In this document: positions 61,294 to 64,000 of the stretch, piece after piece | Layout of the letters: each line of letters opens with the position of its first letter | How positions within the stretch are numbered: position 1 is the stretch's first letter | From: Lachnospiraceae bacterium | GTDB lineage: Bacteria; Bacillota; Clostridia; Lachnospirales; Lachnospiraceae | NCBI GenBank assembly: GCA_017620255.1 | Contig: JAFZQU010000031.1 | Coordinates: forward strand, 62,001-126,000 | Direction of reading: 5' to 3' | Length of the DNA: 64,000 nt | The notes under the pieces: model-generated | What the model was told of the DNA's origin: nothing | What the model saw: only the letters and a program-made list of their open reading frames with translations | Database searches by the model: none | Program-made: the position numbers and the translations under genes

Positions 61294-61708
61294 TTTACAT
61301 TTCCAGTATGTTGTATCCAAAGACGACTTTACGCATGCAGGATCCGCCAGTTCAGACGTTAAGAACAAGCTGAAGAAAATGAACGTGGATGCCTCGGCTG
61401 TCCGCAAAGTATCGATCGCCATGTATGAAGGCGAGATCAATATGATCATCCACGCATACGGCGGGACCATTGACGTGGATATTTACGAGGACCGCATTGT
61501 GATGTGCCTCAAAGATACCGGCCCCGGAATCGCGAACATCGAAGAAGCCATGCAGGAAGGTTTCTCGACTGCACCCGCAGACGTGATCAACCTGGGATTC
61601 GGAGCCGGCATGGGATTGCCGAATATGCGCGCAAATTCAGACGAGTTCAACATTGAATCCGAGGTGGGAGTCGGAACGACCGTTACCATGACGATCTACT
61701 TCACATAG
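61277..61708 (+). CDS. Anti-sigma-factor-like HATPase
   Basis: A 143-residue RsbW/SpoIIAB-like ATPase. The N box is VRKVSIAMYEGEINMIIHAY near residue 46, the G1 box DTGPGIANIEEAMQ near 80, and the G2 region GFGAGMGLPNMRANSDEFNI near 108. Unlike the ATPase at 59746 it matches the serine-kinase anti-sigma group closely. The GTG start at 61277 is 8 bases after GGAGG, and it overlaps the DRTGG gene. No sigma factor or anti-anti-sigma gene is in the window, so its partner may be the hydrogenase-like protein downstream. Confidence 0.87.
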   Translation: MSCNDSLHFQYVVSKDDFTHAGSASSDVKNKLKKMNVDASAVRKVSIAMYEGEINMIIHAYGGTIDVDIYEDRIVMCLKDTGPGIANIEEAMQEGFSTAPADVINLGFGAGMGLPNMRANSDEFNIESEVGVGTTVTMTIYFT

Positions 61709-61889
61709 AACCGCTTAACCAGACACTGATGGAAGTGTGCTGCAGAAAGTAACATGGCGAAGCCATGTGAATTTGGGCAAACAGCCGGGCGGGAATACTA
61801 GTATTCCCCGCCGGCTATGTGCCCAAATCACGCATGTGTCTCTGACACATGGTGCTTTCCGCATCCGCATAGATCCCGGGAGAGACCAA
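61709..61889 (+). ncRNA. Highly structured leader/intercistronic RNA candidate
   Basis: Within 181 bases lie three strong hairpins: 61752-61768 (7 bp, GAA loop), 61771-61828 (9 bp closing stem, then a 15-position arm with one 2x2 mismatch and a CTAG loop) and 61833-61851 (8 bp, TCT loop). GGAAG at 61731 can pair with CTTTCC at 61855, enclosing all three in a possible four-way junction. The ribosome site GGGAG of the next gene follows at 61878-61882. No U tract is present, so it is not a terminator. I do not recognise it as a known riboswitch class. Confidence 0.55.
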
Positions 61890-63194
61890 ATGGCCGAAAA
61901 TCAAAAATTCTTCCATTCCGTATACCTGGACAAGGATAAATGCCGTGGCTGCATTACCTGTATCAAGACCTGCCCGACACAGGCGATCCGTGTGCGGAAC
62001 GGAAAAGCCCATATCATTAAGGAGTTCTGTATCGACTGCGGGGAATGTATCCGGCATTGTCCGCATTATGCCAAGCAGGCAAGTTTTGACCACATGGATG
62101 CGCTTGAGGGCTTCAAATATAAGGTGGCCCTTCCGGCGCCTTCTCTGTACGGACAGTTCAATCATCTGGATGACGTGAACATTATTCTCACAGCGCTGAC
62201 CATGATCGGGTTTGACGATGTGTTTGAGGTGGGTGCCGCTGCGGAACTCGTATCCGACGCGACCAGAAAATATCTCGCAAGCCATGCGGAACCGCAGATC
62301 CTGATCAGCACAGCCTGTCCCACGGTCACCAGACTGATCAGGATCCGTTTCCCGGAACTGCTCGACAATCTCCTGCCTCTGAAACCGCCGGTTGAAGTTG
62401 CCGCGGAACTCGCAAGAAAAAGAGCCGTCGCGCAGACGGGACTGAAGCCGGAAGAGATCGGGATCGCATTCATATCCCCCTGCCCTTCAAAGGTGACAGC
62501 CGTGCAGGATCCTCTCGGTATCCCGCACAGCAGTATAGATGTCGTCCTGGCTACCAGAGAGATCTATCCTCTGATGCTGTCCGCCATGAAAGAAGCCAGA
62601 GTCAATCCGATCGAACACTGTCTTTCCGGCAAGATCGGTGTCGGCTGGGGACTGAGCGGCGGAGAAGCTGCCGGCATTCTCTTGGACAACTATATCGCCG
62701 CCGACGGGATTGAAAATGTGGTGCGTGTTCTGGAAGATCTCGAAGACGAAAAATTCCAGATGGATATCCGGTTTGTGGAACTGAATGCCTGCCCGGGCGG
62801 CTGCGTCGGTGGTGTTCTGAATGTGGAAAACCCGTTTGCTGCCAGTTCCAAAATGAAACATCTGAAGAAATATCTGCCGGTCGCACTGTCTCATCCGGAG
62901 GATTTCCCGTTCAAGACGGATATGGAACTGACGGAAGAGATCGCGTACGAACCCGTATATATGCTTGGTGCCAGCATGCTGGAAAGCATCAACAACATGG
63001 TGCGTCTGGAAAAACTCATGCGTATCCTTCCGGGCCTCGACTGCGGCGGATGCGGCGCACCGACCTGCAAAGCACTCGTTGAAGATCACATCCGCGGAAA
63101 AGGCGATATCCACAGTTGTACCGAACTGCTGCGGCGCTATTATGTATCCGGGGAAGATCCTTTTGAAGTACTGGAGGAAGAGAACAACTTATGA
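61890..63194 (+). CDS. Hydrogenase-like iron-sulfur protein, probable redox sensor
   Basis: A 434-residue protein. Two N-terminal 4Fe-4S motifs (CRGCITCIKTCPTQAI and CIDCGECIRHCP) lead to an [FeFe] hydrogenase-like C-terminal domain with altered H-cluster motifs: STACPTVTRLI near 135 (canonical TSCCPxW), ISPCPSKVTA near 192 (canonical MPCxxK) and ELNACPGGCVGGV near 305. A C-terminal GLDCGGCGAPTCKALVEDHI with a later cysteine resembles the RnfB-type cluster domain. It is shorter than HydA and has no PAS domain. It is best read as a sensory or regulatory homologue (HydS/HsfB-like), not a bulk catalyst. The ATG at 61890 has GGGAG 7 bases upstream. Confidence 0.85.
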   Translation: MAENQKFFHSVYLDKDKCRGCITCIKTCPTQAIRVRNGKAHIIKEFCIDCGECIRHCPHYAKQASFDHMDALEGFKYKVALPAPSLYGQFNHLDDVNIILTALTMIGFDDVFEVGAAAELVSDATRKYLASHAEPQILISTACPTVTRLIRIRFPELLDNLLPLKPPVEVAAELARKRAVAQTGLKPEEIGIAFISPCPSKVTAVQDPLGIPHSSIDVVLATREIYPLMLSAMKEARVNPIEHCLSGKIGVGWGLSGGEAAGILLDNYIAADGIENVVRVLEDLEDEKFQMDIRFVELNACPGGCVGGVLNVENPFAASSKMKHLKKYLPVALSHPEDFPFKTDMELTEEIAYEPVYMLGASMLESINNMVRLEKLMRILPGLDCGGCGAPTCKALVEDHIRGKGDIHSCTELLRRYYVSGEDPFEVLEEENNL

Positions 63195-63520
63195 CCATCA
63201 AAGAACTGATCGACAAAAACATCTTTACACTGCTGAATGACGGAGAAAATCATGATGTTGCCCTGACCGGATGCTACTGCTGCGATCTGCTGAGCATCGC
63301 CATGGGACATGCTCCGGAAGGCTGCATCTGGATCACGGTCATGAACAATGTAAACACGCTTGCCGTCGCTTCCCTGGCGGAATGCGGCTGTGTTGTTCTT
63401 GCCTGTGATGTGGTTGCGGACGATGCTTTCCTTGCAAAAGCAAAAGAACAGGGCATTACCGTATTCCGGTCCGACCTTCCGGTATTCGATGCCGCACTGA
63501 AAGCTTATAACTGCTTATGA
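63191..63520 (+). CDS. DRTGG-domain protein, hydrogenase-associated (second)
   Basis: A 109-residue single-domain DRTGG-like protein (TIKELIDKNIFTLLNDGENH, VALTGCYCCDLLSIAMGHA near 24, VMNNVNTLAVASLAECGCVV near 50, GITVFRSDLPVFDAALKAY near 87). It keeps the fold pattern of the first copy but diverges in sequence and has an unusual CYCCDLL cysteine group. It overlaps the preceding gene by 4 bases and the PHP gene by 4 bases. Ligand and role are unknown; the two DRTGG proteins may form a heterodimer. Confidence 0.82.
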   Translation: MTIKELIDKNIFTLLNDGENHDVALTGCYCCDLLSIAMGHAPEGCIWITVMNNVNTLAVASLAECGCVVLACDVVADDAFLAKAKEQGITVFRSDLPVFDAALKAYNCL

Positions 63521-64000
63521 TCCCGATCTCCTACGACATGCATCTGCATTCCTGTCTGTCTCCCTGCGGAGACGACGACATGACGCCCGGCAATATCATC
63601 GGTATGGCCTCTTTGCTGGGATTGAATGCCGTTGCCCTGACAGATCACAACACGTGCAAAAACTGTCCGGCTTTTTTGGAATTTGCCGACAGTTTCGGCA
63701 TCATTGCGATCCCCGGCATGGAACTGACAACCGCAGAAGAAGTGCATGTCCTTTGTTATTTTAAAGATCTTACGGATGCGCTTGCTTTCGACCGTTATGT
63801 GGAGGATAAGATCCTGCCCATTCCCAACAACCCGCAATTCTTCGGGAACCAGATCCTGACGGGAACAGACGACGAGCCTTGCGGAACCTTCGATACACTG
63901 CTGATCTCCGCAACTTCCATTTCGTTTGACCAGGTATACGATCTTGTAAAGGAATATCACGGTATCATGGTCCCGGCGCATTTAGACAAAAGCTCCACCA
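63517..64000 (+). CDS. PHP-domain phosphoesterase, cut by the right window edge
   Basis: 161 codons are visible from the ATG at 63517, which overlaps the preceding stop (ATGA). The metal site is typical of PHP enzymes: DMHLHSCLSPCGDDD with the HxH pair near residue 9, ALTDHNTCKNCPAF near 40, and GMELTTAEEVHVLCYF near 66. MVPAHLDKSST near 150 carries another conserved histidine. Family members hydrolyse phosphoesters, such as histidinol phosphate or 3',5'-nucleotide bisphosphates. In other clostridia a PHP gene also follows the hydrogenase-like and DRTGG genes. The C-terminal part lies outside the window. Confidence 0.88.
   Translation, partial: MIPISYDMHLHSCLSPCGDDDMTPGNIIGMASLLGLNAVALTDHNTCKNCPAFLEFADSFGIIAIPGMELTTAEEVHVLCYFKDLTDALAFDRYVEDKILPIPNNPQFFGNQILTGTDDEPCGTFDTLLISATSISFDQVYDLVKEYHGIMVPAHLDKSST

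Noticed and set aside
61771-61828. Resemblance of TTGGGCAAACAGCC to a c-di-GMP (GEMM) riboswitch core.
   Set aside because: The GEMM tetraloop receptor, the second-stem GACGCAAAGCC and the expected two-helix arrangement are absent. The big hairpin here is a simple extended palindrome.
61737-61889. In-frame upstream extension of the hydrogenase-like gene.
   Set aside because: The extra 51 codons cross three hairpins, have no ribosome site and do not resemble the family. The ATG at 61890 has GGGAG at good spacing and matches the usual ferredoxin-type start.

Overview
The window looks like chromosome from a low-GC-branch Gram-positive anaerobe of the class Clostridia, most likely Lachnospiraceae. 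The evidence is the hrcA-grpE-dnaK-dnaJ operon with a CIRCE element, an ireB-ruvX-yrzB-rnj-ylbF-mltG-trmR-U32 string that parallels the Bacillus yrz/yrr region, an hprK-ROK-murB-rapZ-whiA-crh string, a trimeric NAD-linked [FeFe] hydrogenase, a DUF1846 protein, and strong AGGAGG ribosome sites with consensus sigma-A promoters. I saw no rRNA, tRNA, insertion sequence, prophage or CRISPR array. No gap between genes exceeds 300 bases; the longest (about 285 bases, 41616-41900) is described in the list.

Region 1 (1-16855) is a surface-glycan locus. Two gene sets diverge from one symmetric promoter at 7825-7860. The leftward set holds an acetyltransferase, a glycosyltransferase, an asparagine-synthetase-type amidotransferase, a flippase-like ABC exporter, another glycosyltransferase, a DegT-type sugar aminotransferase and the start of a GT11 fucosyltransferase. 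The rightward set holds a GT2, a GT10 fucosyltransferase, a GT4 and then a set for activated D-glycero-D-manno-heptose: HddA kinase, a fused HddC-GmhB, and GmhA. Three more GT2 genes read back toward it.

Region 2 (16852-31000) is mostly housekeeping: tRNA wobble-uridine modification (U32 hydroxylase plus TrmR), a transglycosylase-less MltG-like protein, RNase J, RuvX, IreB, MtaB, ThiI with its cysteine desulfurase, RsmE, PrmA, and a GDP-mannose pyrophosphorylase. Region 3 (31020-37100) holds a DUF3048 lipoprotein and the heat-shock operon. Region 4 (37138-41678) is a second heptose-type operon: a degenerate GGDEF membrane protein, a sugar-nucleotide epimerase, a second HddC-GmhB fusion, a second SIS isomerase, and a transaldolase that could feed it sedoheptulose 7-phosphate. 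Region 5 (41901-50552) holds carbon-control and envelope genes (crh, whiA, rapZ, murB, glcK, hprK), then uvrC and ftsH. Region 6 (50717-55629) holds an MBOAT O-acyltransferase with its SGNH-like partner, a sugar nucleotidyltransferase and a DUF1846 protein.

Region 7 (55803-64000) is a redox block. HydA, HydB, a small 2Fe-2S protein, a HATPase and HydC read leftward. A divergent operon reads rightward: DRTGG protein, HATPase, hydrogenase-like iron-sulfur protein, second DRTGG protein, PHP phosphoesterase. The hydrogenase-like gene is preceded by a strongly structured 180-base segment.

The items most worth follow-up are the hydrogenase-linked regulatory operon with its structured leader, the duplicated heptose pathway with fused enzymes, and a motif shared inside the spacers of several surface-gene promoters. 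Two HPr-like proteins that both lack the PTS histidine, next to an HPr kinase, also deserve attention.
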